From an uncultured Lachnospiraceae bacterium (GTDB lineage Bacteria > Bacillota > Clostridia > Lachnospirales > Lachnospiraceae), in the NCBI GenBank assembly GCA_948441955.1, contig CAOJQZ010000020.1:1-34596 (forward strand): a stretch of 34,596 nt of DNA, in the 5' to 3' direction. Positions 14,775 to 23,685 of this stretch are shown here, in pieces; within the stretch, counting starts at the first letter, position 1; every line of letters starts with the position of its first letter. The notes under the pieces are model-generated. The model made no database searches, was not told the DNA's origin, and was given only the letters and a program-made list of their open reading frames with translations. The translations under genes and the position numbers were made by a program.

Positions 14775-16817
14775 ATGTCAAATCGCTTGAAATACGAAAA
14801 ATCGCCTTATCTTTTACAACATAAGGAAAATCCGGTGAACTGGTATCCATGGTGCTGCGAGGCGTTTAAAAGAGCATACAGCGAGGATAAACCTGTGTTT
14901 TTAAGTATCGGATACTCCACCTGCCATTGGTGTCATGTAATGGCGCATGAGTCTTTTGAGGATGAGGAAGTGGCGGAAATTCTTAATAAAAATTACATCA
15001 GTATTAAAGTGGATCGGGAGGAGCGTCCGGATATCGACGCAGTATATATGTCTGTCTGCCAAATGATGACCGGAAGCGGAGGATGGCCTCTTACGGTTAT
15101 AATGACTCCGGAGCAGAAGCCCTTTTTTGCGGGAACGTACTTTCCAAAAAGAAGAAGATTCGGACAGGAAGGATTTTTAGAGATACTGGAAAAAATTGCA
15201 GAGCTTTGGGAAAACCACAGGGAGAGGCTCACAGACGCGGGGGATGAGCTTGCGTCGGCAGTCATAGAAGAGCACAGTCGAAACGCCGCCGGAGGAGGTG
15301 AGCCTGCTCCAGAGCTTCTTCATAAAGGATTCCGGCAGCTTGTGAGACAGTTTGACAGACGTTTCGGAGGCTTTGGACAAGCTCCGAAGTTTCCCATGCC
15401 TCATCAGTTGTTGTTTTTGATGCGTTATTCTTTTTCAGAGGCTGTGCCGGAGGCTATGGGTATGGTGGAGGAGACCCTTGACGGGATGGCAAAAGGGGGA
15501 ATTTACGATCACATTGGCGGCGGGTTTTCAAGATATTCTACGGATGAGAGGTGGCTGATTCCTCATTTTGAAAAGATGCTTTATGATAACGCGCTGTTGA
15601 TTCTCGCATATCTGAATGCATTTCAGGCTACAAGGAAGGATGCGTATGGGGAAATTGTAAAAAATACGGCAGACTATATATTAAGAGAGCTTAAAGATTC
15701 CCAGGGGGGATTTTTCTGCGGGCAGGATGCGGACAGCGACGGTGTGGAAGGGAAATATTATGCATTTACCCCGGAGGAAATAAAGGATGTTCTGGGAGAA
15801 AAGGACGGGGCGGAATATTGCGCTCTGTATGAGATTACCCGGGAGGGGAGGTTTGAAGGAAAAAGTATTCCCAACCGGATTGGGCATACGACAATCTTTG
15901 GCTGGAAGGCAGAGGATGAAAGAATTCAGAGACTGTACAGATACCGCCGGGAACGTACGAGGCTTCATAAGGACAGGAAGATTCTGCTGTCCTGGAACGC
16001 ATGGACAATTATAGCGCTCTTGTGGGCCGGACAGCTTCTGGAGGAGCGAAAATATGTCAAAGCAGCGGTGGAGGCGGAAAACTTCCTGCGGGAGCACATG
16101 ACAGATAAAAATAACAGGCTTTGTCTCCGGTACTGCGACGGAGAGGCGGCGCATGGGGGACAGCTCTCAGACTATGGTGTGTATGCGTTAGCCCTTCTTG
16201 AGCTCTACAGAGGGACATTTCAGGTGGAATATCTAAGGGAGGCTCTTCTCCGGGCCGGACAGATGCAGGAATACTTTGAAGACCGGAAGAATGGGGGATA
16301 TTATATTACCGCATCGGATGCAGAGCCTCTTTTGACACGGCCTAAGGAGGTGTATGACGGCGCGGTCCCGTCGGGAAACTCCGTGGCGGCAGCGGTACTC
16401 TGCAAGATTGCATCTCTTACCGGGGAGAAGAAATGGCAGGAAGCAGCAGAGAGACAATTACAGTTTCTATCAGGTGAAGCCGAAGAATATCCAGCGGGTC
16501 ATTGCTTTGCACTGTTTACATTTGCAGGAGTACTGTATCCTCATAAGGAACTGGTCTGCGCGGTAAAGGATAAGCTTCCCCGGGATCTTACACAGTATTT
16601 GAAGAAGACCCTTGTCTACGGGCTGAATGTACTGGTTAAGACGGAGGAGAATGAGGAAGAGCTTATGCAGTGTGCGCCGTATACCAGGGACTATCCGGTT
16701 CCGGAGAAGGGAGCGGTGTACTATCTGTGCAAGGACGGGGCATGTATGGCGCCCGTGACAGAGTTTGACAGGCTGGAGCTTGGGCAGGAGCAGGGATCAG
16801 GAGAAGGATTATTTTGA
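14775..16817 (+). CDS. DUF255 thioredoxin-domain protein (YyaL / SPATA20 family)
   Basis: The 680-residue protein has the full two-part family architecture. The N-terminal thioredoxin-like DUF255 domain includes STCHWCHVMAHESFED (Cys50 and Cys53), VDREERPDID and GGWPLTV. A long (alpha/alpha)6 barrel follows, resembling N-acylglucosamine 2-epimerase/GH88 folds, with HFEKMLYDNA and CGQDADSDG. It has no signal peptide and is cytoplasmic. The biochemical function of this widespread family is not established; a redox or sugar-related role has been suggested. It is co-transcribed with the reductase that starts 18 bases downstream, which fits a redox role. The start follows GGAGGG with 9-base spacing. 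Confidence 0.93.
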   Translation: MSNRLKYEKSPYLLQHKENPVNWYPWCCEAFKRAYSEDKPVFLSIGYSTCHWCHVMAHESFEDEEVAEILNKNYISIKVDREERPDIDAVYMSVCQMMTGSGGWPLTVIMTPEQKPFFAGTYFPKRRRFGQEGFLEILEKIAELWENHRERLTDAGDELASAVIEEHSRNAAGGGEPAPELLHKGFRQLVRQFDRRFGGFGQAPKFPMPHQLLFLMRYSFSEAVPEAMGMVEETLDGMAKGGIYDHIGGGFSRYSTDERWLIPHFEKMLYDNALLILAYLNAFQATRKDAYGEIVKNTADYILRELKDSQGGFFCGQDADSDGVEGKYYAFTPEEIKDVLGEKDGAEYCALYEITREGRFEGKSIPNRIGHTTIFGWKAEDERIQRLYRYRRERTRLHKDRKILLSWNAWTIIALLWAGQLLEERKYVKAAVEAENFLREHMTDKNNRLCLRYCDGEAAHGGQLSDYGVYALALLELYRGTFQVEYLREALLRAGQMQEYFEDRKNGGYYITASDAEPLLTRPKEVYDGAVPSGNSVAAAVLCKIASLTGEKKWQEAAERQLQFLSGEAEEYPAGHCFALFTFAGVLYPHKELVCAVKDKLPRDLTQYLKKTLVYGLNVLVKTEENEEELMQCAPYTRDYPVPEKGAVYYLCKDGACMAPVTEFDRLELGQEQGSGEGLF

Positions 16818-16835
16818 CAGAGGGGGAAATGAAGC

Positions 16836-18365
16836 GTGCAGACAGATGAGTGGAAAAGGGATTATGAAGAATTTGAAAGGGTAACCAGACAGTTTTATGA
16901 GGGAGAGATTACGATTCCGGAATACAAAAGTTTTTCCGGGGGATATGGAAGCTACGCCCAGAGAGGCGGAAAGGCAAGTATGCTGAGACTTAAGTTTCCC
17001 GGAGGACGTGTAAGAAAGGCGCAGCTTGCATTTATAGCAGAAAGTATTGACAAATATGGAATTGATAAGGTACATTTTACCACATGCCAGACTCTGCAGC
17101 TTCATAATCTTGATGGGGACGCAGTGTGCAGCCTTGCGGAGGAGGCGCTGGATTATGGAATCGTGACAAGGGGCGGGGGCGGAGATTTTCCAAGGAATGT
17201 GATGGCGTCCCCTTTATCGGGCGTGGAAAAGGGAGAGTATTTCGACGTACTTCCTTATGCGGAGGCGGCCGCAGACTATCTTATGGGACTGATCAGGACT
17301 GTCAAGCTTCCAAGAAAGCTTAAGGTGGGATTCTCTAATTCACCGGAGAATATAACCCACGTAACTTTCAGGGATCTTGGTTTTGCAGCCCGGGAGGACG
17401 GAACCTTCGACATCTACAGCGCGGGGGGACTGGGGAATAATCCAAAGCTTGGCGTATCTGTAGCGAGAGGAATTGAAGCTTACAGGACGCTCTACTATAT
17501 TAAAGCAATGGTAAAGCTGTTTGTGACTTATGGGAATTATGAAAATCGTGCAAGGGCAAGATCCCGCTATATGCAGGATACGCTGGGTGAAAAATTTACA
17601 GAGTATTTTAATGAAAAGCTTCAGGAGGCGTTTCAGGAAGAGAACCTAGATATTCCGGAAAAGGAGACGCCTGTCAGGAAAAAGGCGGATGGGAGCACAG
17701 CAGAACATAAGCGTGCAATACCGCAGAAACAGGAGGGACTTTATGCCGTGGCCTATCACCCGGCGGGAGGCTGTCCGGCGCCTGGAATATTCCGGAAGCT
17801 TTACGAAGCGATAGAGGATATGGAAGCTGCAGAGCTTCGTATCGCTCCGGATGAAACGGTCTATATCATTAACTGTACAGGAGGCGAGGCAGGAAAGCTT
17901 CTGGAGCTTACAGACGATGGGGCGGAGACGCTTTTTGAATCCTCGGTTGCCTGTATCGGAGCTTCCATCTGTCAGGTGGGGGTGGGGGATTCGCAAAAGC
18001 TGTTAAGGAGGCTGATAGACGAGTCAAAAAAATGGAGATTTCCGGACGGCGTGCTGCCTCGTATCTATATATCGGGCTGTCCTTCTTCCTGCGGGACCCA
18101 TCAGACAGGGAAAATCGGTTTCCGTGGCGGGATGAAGAAGGTGGACGGAAAAGTTCAGCCTGCATTTTTTCTTACGGTAAATGGAAATGCAGGAGAAGGA
18201 GAGGAACGCTTTGGCGAACAGCTTGGAGCGATTCTTGAAGAAGAAATTCCGGCATTCTTAAAAGAGCTGGGAGAAGAGATTGCCGGAAAGGGGCTTACCT
18301 ATGACGAGTGGTATGAAGGGCATGAAGAACGATTCCGGGAGATAGCAGCGGGGTATTTTGAATAA
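16836..18365 (+). CDS. Siroheme nitrite/sulfite reductase
   Basis: This haemoprotein would carry out six-electron reduction of sulfite or nitrite using siroheme coupled to a [4Fe-4S] cluster. The cluster/siroheme ligands are intact: CIGASIC (Cys373, Cys379) and CPSSC (Cys415, Cys419), a C-x5-C...C-x3-C arrangement. Two ferredoxin-like half-domains are present: LRLKFPGGRVR at the N-terminus and the repeat LYAVAYHPAGG after residue 290. The 509 residues suit the ferredoxin-dependent class. The start is GTG at 16836 after AGGGGG; an out-of-frame ATG just before it stops at once. No siroheme synthase or electron-donor subunit lies nearby, so partner genes must be elsewhere. Sulfite versus nitrite cannot be decided by eye. 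Confidence 0.88.
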   Translation: MQTDEWKRDYEEFERVTRQFYEGEITIPEYKSFSGGYGSYAQRGGKASMLRLKFPGGRVRKAQLAFIAESIDKYGIDKVHFTTCQTLQLHNLDGDAVCSLAEEALDYGIVTRGGGGDFPRNVMASPLSGVEKGEYFDVLPYAEAAADYLMGLIRTVKLPRKLKVGFSNSPENITHVTFRDLGFAAREDGTFDIYSAGGLGNNPKLGVSVARGIEAYRTLYYIKAMVKLFVTYGNYENRARARSRYMQDTLGEKFTEYFNEKLQEAFQEENLDIPEKETPVRKKADGSTAEHKRAIPQKQEGLYAVAYHPAGGCPAPGIFRKLYEAIEDMEAAELRIAPDETVYIINCTGGEAGKLLELTDDGAETLFESSVACIGASICQVGVGDSQKLLRRLIDESKKWRFPDGVLPRIYISGCPSSCGTHQTGKIGFRGGMKKVDGKVQPAFFLTVNGNAGEGEERFGEQLGAILEEEIPAFLKELGEEIAGKGLTYDEWYEGHEERFREIAAGYFE

Positions 18366-18387
18366 GAAATCACTCCGTTCCTATCCG

Positions 18388-19197
18388 TCAACGTAAAAAT
18401 TTATTGATTACATGGAGTACTCCGTCTTCGTCGTTGGACCGGGTAATGTAATCTGCTTTTTCCAGTATAGCCGGCTGGGCGTTTGCCATTGCAACGCCGA
18501 GACCGGCGGTCTCAATCATGGTCAGGTCATTGTAGCCGTCGCCGCAGCAGATCATTTCATCCGCGGTCAGTCCAATAGAGGTTAAAAGACGCAGAAGAGA
18601 GCGGGCTTTATCCACGCCGGCAGGCATGATTTCGAGAAAGAAAGGATCGGAGCAGTAAATATTCAGGTAGGAACGGAAAAAAGCCTGTGTTTCCTGACGG
18701 ATCCGCTCGATGATTTCCGGTTCGCCGGTGATAAGGAGCTTATTTCCAGGTTCCGTCACCTGCTCGGCAAAATCAGAGACGATTTCCACAGGTACATGAT
18801 TGATGCCGGATTCCAGGTCCGTATACTGATTCGGCTTTATTCCCGATAAAATGGCGTCCCTGGTATAAGCAAGAATGTCAACTCCGGCATATTTTTTCAC
18901 AATATGGAAGAGAGGCGGCACAATATCAGAGGGAAGCAGCCTGTTATAGATAAGCTCTTCATTCTTGCAGTCCATGATGCGGCCGCCGTTGAAGGATAGA
19001 ATATAGCCGCCGTAATCGTTAAGCCGCAGCTTCCTTGCAAGGGGCAGTACGCCTATTGTAGGTCGTCCGCTTGCGAGAACAACCTTCACCCCCTCTCTCT
19101 GTATCTCAATCAATGCGTCTAAGGTAAGAGGTGATATTTCTTTTTTTGAATTGGTAAGTGTCCCGTCCAAATCCAATGCCAGTAATTGATAGCTCAT
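18388..19197 (-). CDS. Cof-type HAD-IIB phosphatase
   Basis: This cytoplasmic phosphatase of the Cof/YidA group has 269 residues. Motif I is DLDGTL (nucleophile Asp), motif II is VVLASGRP, and motif IV is CGDGYNDLTM, with a large type-IIB cap between residues 85 and 190. Substrates of such enzymes are usually sugar phosphates or cofactors such as FMN and PLP; this one is unknown. The ATG overlaps the murF stop (ATGA), and AAAGGA lies just upstream inside murF, so it is the last gene of the pncB-murF unit. It converges on the reductase gene with only 22 bases between stops and no clear hairpin there. Confidence 0.92.
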   Translation of the reverse strand: MSYQLLALDLDGTLTNSKKEISPLTLDALIEIQREGVKVVLASGRPTIGVLPLARKLRLNDYGGYILSFNGGRIMDCKNEELIYNRLLPSDIVPPLFHIVKKYAGVDILAYTRDAILSGIKPNQYTDLESGINHVPVEIVSDFAEQVTEPGNKLLITGEPEIIERIRQETQAFFRSYLNIYCSDPFFLEIMPAGVDKARSLLRLLTSIGLTADEMICCGDGYNDLTMIETAGLGVAMANAQPAILEKADYITRSNDEDGVLHVINKFLR

Positions 19198-20567
19198 GAT
19201 AATCCTTTCAGTCTATTTACAATTTCAGGGAAATCCATTCCGTGGGAGGCCTTTATGAGAACATTGTCTCCGTCTCTTAAATAGTTATGCATCTGTTTGA
19301 AAAAGTCTTCTTTTGTTTCAAACCAGACGGCCTCGGTGGAAGCATTTTCAGAGGCCCCGCGGACCAGCTCCCGTGCAAGCCTGCCGATCCCGCATACCAG
19401 ATCAACACCATGACAGGAAGCGTATTTTCCGGTTTCGTAATGCAGAACCTCCGCTTCCCCCCCAAGCTCCGTCATATCCCCGAGGATCGCAGCTTTACGT
19501 CCGATGGCCAGATCAAGAACATCAATGGCCGCCTTCATGGAAACCGGATTGGCATTGTAACAGTCGTCTAACAGAACAAATCTGCTGGTGGAAATGATAT
19601 TATTTCTTCCGGGCATGGATGGAAGCTTTTCAATTCCGTTCTTAATTTCCTCTGGCGTAAGCCCCAGACTGTAGCCCACGGCGGCTCCTGCTAAAGCGTT
19701 GGAAACCATATGGGGACCGGGCAGCGGCACGACGCAGTCAAAGCTCCTTCCATCGGGTAAATGGATCGTGCATGCCGTTCCCTTTAATCCAAGTGATTTT
19801 CTTCCGGTAACACGGAAGCTGCAGTTTTCACCGGCGCCGAAGAGAATGGGAACCGCGCCTTTTACCGGCCCCATTTCGCTTAGCAGATCATCATCGCCGT
19901 TAAGAATAATCGTCCCGCCGCTTTTCATGTCTTGAATCATCTGAGATTTTTCCTGAAGGATACCTTCTCTTGTCTTAAAAAATTCCAAATGTGCAATACC
20001 GATATTTGTAATGACGCAGATATTGGGGCTTGCAACAGAGGAAAGACGGCGCATTTCTCCAAAATGGTTTACACCCATTTCAAGGATTGCAACCTGGGTA
20101 TCCTCGTCCATTGCAAAAATAGTAATCGGAAGCCCCCATTCATTATTAAAGTTTCCCAGTGTCTTATGTGTCCGGTACCTTTGTGACACAACGGAAGCGA
20201 TCATTTCCTTTGTACTTGTTTTTCCGACGCTTCCGGTAATGCCTACAACCTTGATATCAAAAGAATCCCGGTATAATTTGGCGATGTCTAGGAGAGCCTG
20301 TCCGGTTGATTCCACCAGAATATACGGATAGTCAGTTTCTCCCAGGTCTTCATGGGAAACAACGCACAGCGCCCCTTTTTTGACAGTATCCGGAATGAAT
20401 TTGTGGGCGTTTACCTTGACGCCGTCAATTGCAACGAAAAGATAGTCCTTCTCCACCTTGCGGCTGTCAATAACAACGCCGGCGGCCTCCCGTGAAAGCA
20501 GGCTGTCGTCGCCGCGGAAGGTACCGCGGCAGGAATCCGTAATATTTTTTAACGTGAGGTTTTTCAT
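19194..20567 (-). CDS. murF: UDP-MurNAc-tripeptide--D-Ala-D-Ala ligase
   Basis: This cytoplasmic Mur ligase adds D-Ala-D-Ala to UDP-MurNAc-tripeptide, the last soluble step of peptidoglycan precursor synthesis. The three Mur domains are visible: an N-terminal UDP-binding part with VVIDSRKVEKDYLF, a central ATPase with the P-loop GITGSVGKTSTK and NFNNEWGLP, and a C-terminal part with LLDDCYNANPVSM. LEMGVNHFGEM is the family signature. Its 457 residues are standard. The start follows AGGAGG, which sits at the very end of pncB. The linkage to pncB and a HAD phosphatase shows no direct metabolic link. Confidence 0.96.
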   Translation of the reverse strand: MKNLTLKNITDSCRGTFRGDDSLLSREAAGVVIDSRKVEKDYLFVAIDGVKVNAHKFIPDTVKKGALCVVSHEDLGETDYPYILVESTGQALLDIAKLYRDSFDIKVVGITGSVGKTSTKEMIASVVSQRYRTHKTLGNFNNEWGLPITIFAMDEDTQVAILEMGVNHFGEMRRLSSVASPNICVITNIGIAHLEFFKTREGILQEKSQMIQDMKSGGTIILNGDDDLLSEMGPVKGAVPILFGAGENCSFRVTGRKSLGLKGTACTIHLPDGRSFDCVVPLPGPHMVSNALAGAAVGYSLGLTPEEIKNGIEKLPSMPGRNNIISTSRFVLLDDCYNANPVSMKAAIDVLDLAIGRKAAILGDMTELGGEAEVLHYETGKYASCHGVDLVCGIGRLARELVRGASENASTEAVWFETKEDFFKQMHNYLRDGDNVLIKASHGMDFPEIVNRLKGLS

Positions 20568-20579
20568 AAATCATTCCTC

Positions 20580-22034
20580 CTAAACTGCAGCATTTACCTG
20601 ATCCAATAAGGAAATTTTTTCATCATATAATTTCTGCGAAAGGTCTACATACACCCGATGGGGATAGAAGAGCCGCTTGGTTTCATCCCAGAGGGTATTC
20701 TTTTCCTCTTTACAGTATCTGGCAATTTCCATAACGGAAGGAGATTGGTAGAGGCATTCCCCGTTGCGGAAAATGGGGACAAGGAGCTCGCGCATAGAAT
20801 AGGAGCCTCCGGCAAGCTTGGTCTTCTTCCAGGTGTCTATGGGATCGAAAAGGAGCAGATTCTCACTTGTATCATAAACCTCGTCGGCAAAGCAGATAAG
20901 ATCAGCTTTGATCTTCCCGGTTGATTTATCATAGATACGGAAAATGGTCTTATTACCAGGGTTTGTAATTTTTTCTGTGTTTTCCGATACCTTTATTTTA
21001 GGAACAAATTCACCGGCGGCATTTTGAATTGCAGCCAGCTTGTAGACGCCGCCGAAGGACGGGCAGTCCTTGGAAGTGATTAAATTGGTGCCTACGCCCC
21101 AGGAGTTAATAGCCGCTCCCTGTATCTTAAGATCGTGAAGAAGATATTCATCCAGATCATTGGAAGCGCAAATTGCAGCGTCCGGGAAGCCGGCTTCATC
21201 CAGCATGATACGGGCCTGCTTGGAAAGATAGGCAAGGTCGCCGCTGTCCAGACGGATACCATATTTTTTAAAAGGCTTTCCAGCCTCTTTAAATTCCCTG
21301 AATACACGGATGGCATTGGGAACGCCGGATTTTAAGGTGTCATAGGTGTCAACAAGGAGCGTGCAGTTATCAGGATAAAGCTCCGCATAATACTTAAATG
21401 CAGTGTACTCGTCCGGGAAACTCATGATCCAGCTGTGTGCGTGGGTACCCATAACAGGAACGTCAAAAAGCTGTCCCGCCAGTACATTAGAGGTGCCGAC
21501 GCAGCCTCCGATCATAGCGGCCCTTGCGCCATACAGTCCGGCGTCGGGTCCCTGTGCCCGACGAAGGCCGAACTCCATAATTCCGTCGCCGTCAGCAGCA
21601 AATACAATCCGGGAGGTCTTTGTAGCAATCAGAGACTGATGATTAATAATATTAAGAATGGCAGTCTCTACAAGCTGCGCCTCCATAATCGGCGCAATCA
21701 CCTTCAGAAGAGGTTCCTTGGGAAATACAACAGTTCCTTCGGGGATGGCATAGATATCTCCGCTGAAGTGAAAACCGCTAAGATACTGGAGGAAATTTTC
21801 ATTGAAAATGCCAAGACTTCTAAGGTAGTCTACATCTTCATAAGTAAAATTAAGGTTTTTAATATAGTCAATAACCTGTGCGAGTCCCGCGCACACAGAA
21901 TAGCCGTTATTGCAGGGATTTTGCCGGAAGAAGACGTCGAAGACAACAACTTCGTTCTGCTTCTGCTCATAATAACCTTGCATCATCGTAAGTTCATACA
22001 AGTCCGTCAATAGAGTTAAGTCTTGTTTATTCAT
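20580..22034 (-). CDS. pncB: Nicotinate phosphoribosyltransferase
   Basis: This enzyme converts nicotinate and PRPP to nicotinate mononucleotide in the NAD salvage (Preiss-Handler) pathway. Family signatures seen are LLTDLYELTM at the N-terminus, FFRQNPCNNGYSV, FGLRRAQGPDAG, GTHAHSW, IRLDSGDL and GVGTNLITSKD. The start at 22034 is chosen because AAGGAG lies 9 bases upstream; an ATG eight codons earlier has no ribosome site and overlaps the region the ribosome needs. The length of about 484 residues is typical of the long Firmicute form. It is first in the minus-strand operon with murF and the HAD phosphatase. Confidence 0.95.
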   Translation of the reverse strand: MNKQDLTLLTDLYELTMMQGYYEQKQNEVVVFDVFFRQNPCNNGYSVCAGLAQVIDYIKNLNFTYEDVDYLRSLGIFNENFLQYLSGFHFSGDIYAIPEGTVVFPKEPLLKVIAPIMEAQLVETAILNIINHQSLIATKTSRIVFAADGDGIMEFGLRRAQGPDAGLYGARAAMIGGCVGTSNVLAGQLFDVPVMGTHAHSWIMSFPDEYTAFKYYAELYPDNCTLLVDTYDTLKSGVPNAIRVFREFKEAGKPFKKYGIRLDSGDLAYLSKQARIMLDEAGFPDAAICASNDLDEYLLHDLKIQGAAINSWGVGTNLITSKDCPSFGGVYKLAAIQNAAGEFVPKIKVSENTEKITNPGNKTIFRIYDKSTGKIKADLICFADEVYDTSENLLLFDPIDTWKKTKLAGGSYSMRELLVPIFRNGECLYQSPSVMEIARYCKEEKNTLWDETKRLFYPHRVYVDLSQKLYDEKISLLDQVNAAV

Positions 22035-22075
22035 TTTCTTTGGCTCCTTATGTTCCAATATTTGTAATACGTTTT

Positions 22076-22104
22076 ATTATAGCATTACGGAAGGAAAATG
22101 TAAA
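22076..22104 (-). promoter_or_regulatory. Near-consensus promoter for pncB-murF-HAD
   Basis: On the minus strand TTTACA (22104-22099) and a perfect TATAAT (22081-22076) are 17 bases apart, about 40 bases upstream of the pncB ATG. This is the best sigma-A-type match in the window and supports a single transcript for the three genes. Confidence 0.8.
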
Positions 22105-22200
22105 AGATAAAATGAGAAGGATTTGTGAAGGCAGGGGTGGCGTCTTAGAAGGGAATTTGTTAAAATATAAGCATCAAAAGTCTGACTTGGAGGAAAAAAG

Positions 22201-23646
22201 GTGAAAAAGAAAACGCTTGTTTTGGCTTGCATTATTTTATGGGCGGCGGTCTGTCTCCCGGGATGCAGCGGAACCGGGGGAGACAAGGAGAATAAAGGGG
22301 CAGTAAGGGAGACGGCGCAGGAGCCGGAGGAAAAGACGAAGCAGGATAAGAAAGAAGAGGATGTGCTGCCGGAGCATGAGGAGCGTGCCGCCCCTTCGGT
22401 TACGGGCGCACTTCATGTAAAAGGAGCCCGTCTTACAGGGAGCAATGGCAAAGAGGTGCAGCTTAAGGGAATCAGTACCCACGGGATCGCATGGTTCCCG
22501 GAGTATGTGAACGAGGCATGCTTTCAGGAGCTTCGGGAAGAGTGGCAGGCAAATGTGATCCGGCTTGCCATGTACACAGAGGAATCCGGAGGATATTGTA
22601 CGGACGGCGATAAAGAATATCTGAAAGGTTTGATCCGCGACGGGGTGAAGTATGCAAAGGAACAGGATATGTATGTAATCATTGACTGGCATATTTTGTC
22701 CGATAATGATCCGAATATGCATCTTGCCGAGGCGAGAGAATTTTTTGCAGAGATGTCGGCGGAATATGCGGGTGAGGAGCATGTGCTGTATGAGATCTGT
22801 AACGAGCCAAACGGGGGTACCGGATGGAGTGAGATTAAGTCCTATGCCCAGGAGATTATAAGCGTCATACGCGGGAATGATTCTGACGCGGTTATTCTGG
22901 TGGGAACACCGAACTGGTCCCAGTTTGTAGACGAGGCGGCAGATGATCCGATTACCGGATATGAGAATGTGATGTACACCCTGCATTTTTATGCTGCAAC
23001 CCATAGGGACGATCTGCGGGGAAGGCTGTCGTCGGCAGCCGAGTCTGGTCTGCCTGTATTTGTGTCGGAATACGGCATTTGTGATGCCAGTGGAAACGGA
23101 GCCATTGACGAAGAACAGGCGGATCAATGGACGGAGCTTCTTGACAGGCTGGGAATCAGTTATGTAGCATGGAATCTGTCCAATAAGGAGGAGACATCGG
23201 CGATACTGAAAAGCTCCTGCAGTAAGACAAGCGGTTTCACGGAAGAGGATATGAGTGATTCCGGGAAATGGCTGTATCGTACGCTGACGGGGAAAAAGGC
23301 GTCCGGAGCAGATGGAGAAGGGACTCAGGAGAATCCTACTATCGTGAGGGGAGATATTGAAATCCGGATAACTCTTAAAAACAGCTGGGAAGCCGATGGA
23401 GAAAAGTTTTTTCAATATGATCTGACTCTTAAAAATCTTTCGGATCAGACCTGTACCGGCTGGGAGGCAGACATTCCGTTTGAAAACGAAATTACATTGA
23501 CAGAGGGATGGAACGGTAATTATGAGGCCCAGGGGAAGAACCTCCATATTAATTCAAAGGAGTATAACGAAGAGATTCCTCCCGGCGGTACGGAATCAGA
23601 CGTGGGCTTTATCGTAAGCGGAGGAGAGGTGTTTATTAAAAAATAG
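22201..23646 (+). CDS. Lipoprotein GH5 endoglucanase with C-terminal CBM2-like domain
   Basis: This enzyme would hydrolyse beta-1,4-glucan at the cell surface. GTG start after TTGGAGG. The lipoprotein signal has lipobox LPGC (Cys22), followed by a Glu/Lys-rich linker to about residue 65. The GH5 barrel (about 70-360) resembles the Bacillus/Clostridium Cel5A group: LKGISTHGIAWFP, VIRLAMY, VIIDWHIL, acid/base Glu202 in NEP, MYTLHFYA and nucleophile Glu290 in VSEYG, then VAWNLSNK. The last ~100 residues form a beta-rich module with FQYDLTLKNLSD, CTGWEAD, WNGNY and IPPGG, matching family-2 cellulose-binding domains. It is monocistronic, with a strong terminator. Anchoring by lipid rather than release is notable but not rare. 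Confidence 0.9.
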   Translation: MKKKTLVLACIILWAAVCLPGCSGTGGDKENKGAVRETAQEPEEKTKQDKKEEDVLPEHEERAAPSVTGALHVKGARLTGSNGKEVQLKGISTHGIAWFPEYVNEACFQELREEWQANVIRLAMYTEESGGYCTDGDKEYLKGLIRDGVKYAKEQDMYVIIDWHILSDNDPNMHLAEAREFFAEMSAEYAGEEHVLYEICNEPNGGTGWSEIKSYAQEIISVIRGNDSDAVILVGTPNWSQFVDEAADDPITGYENVMYTLHFYAATHRDDLRGRLSSAAESGLPVFVSEYGICDASGNGAIDEEQADQWTELLDRLGISYVAWNLSNKEETSAILKSSCSKTSGFTEEDMSDSGKWLYRTLTGKKASGADGEGTQENPTIVRGDIEIRITLKNSWEADGEKFFQYDLTLKNLSDQTCTGWEADIPFENEITLTEGWNGNYEAQGKNLHINSKEYNEEIPPGGTESDVGFIVSGGEVFIKK

Positions 23647-23650
23647 CAGA

Positions 23651-23685
23651 AAACCGGACGCATTAGACAAGCGTCCGGTTTTTTT
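23651..23685 (+). terminator. Rho-independent terminator of the cellulase gene, lying inside the plsC 3' end
   Basis: AACCGGACGC pairs perfectly with GCGTCCGGTT around a 9-base loop, followed by a T run on the plus strand. The right half overlaps the final codons of the convergent acyltransferase gene. On the minus strand the stem is followed by TTTTCTGCTATTTTTT, so it may act in both directions. Confidence 0.92.

Noticed and set aside
18366..18387. Terminator between the convergent reductase and HAD genes
   Set aside because: The 22-base gap holds no inverted repeat or T run that could form a terminator.
22237..23547. Open frame of 436 codons on the minus strand
   Set aside because: It is entirely antisense to the GH5 cellulase gene, has no ribosome site, and its translation is rich in Cys, Arg and Pro with no domain resemblance. 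It is a shadow of codon bias.
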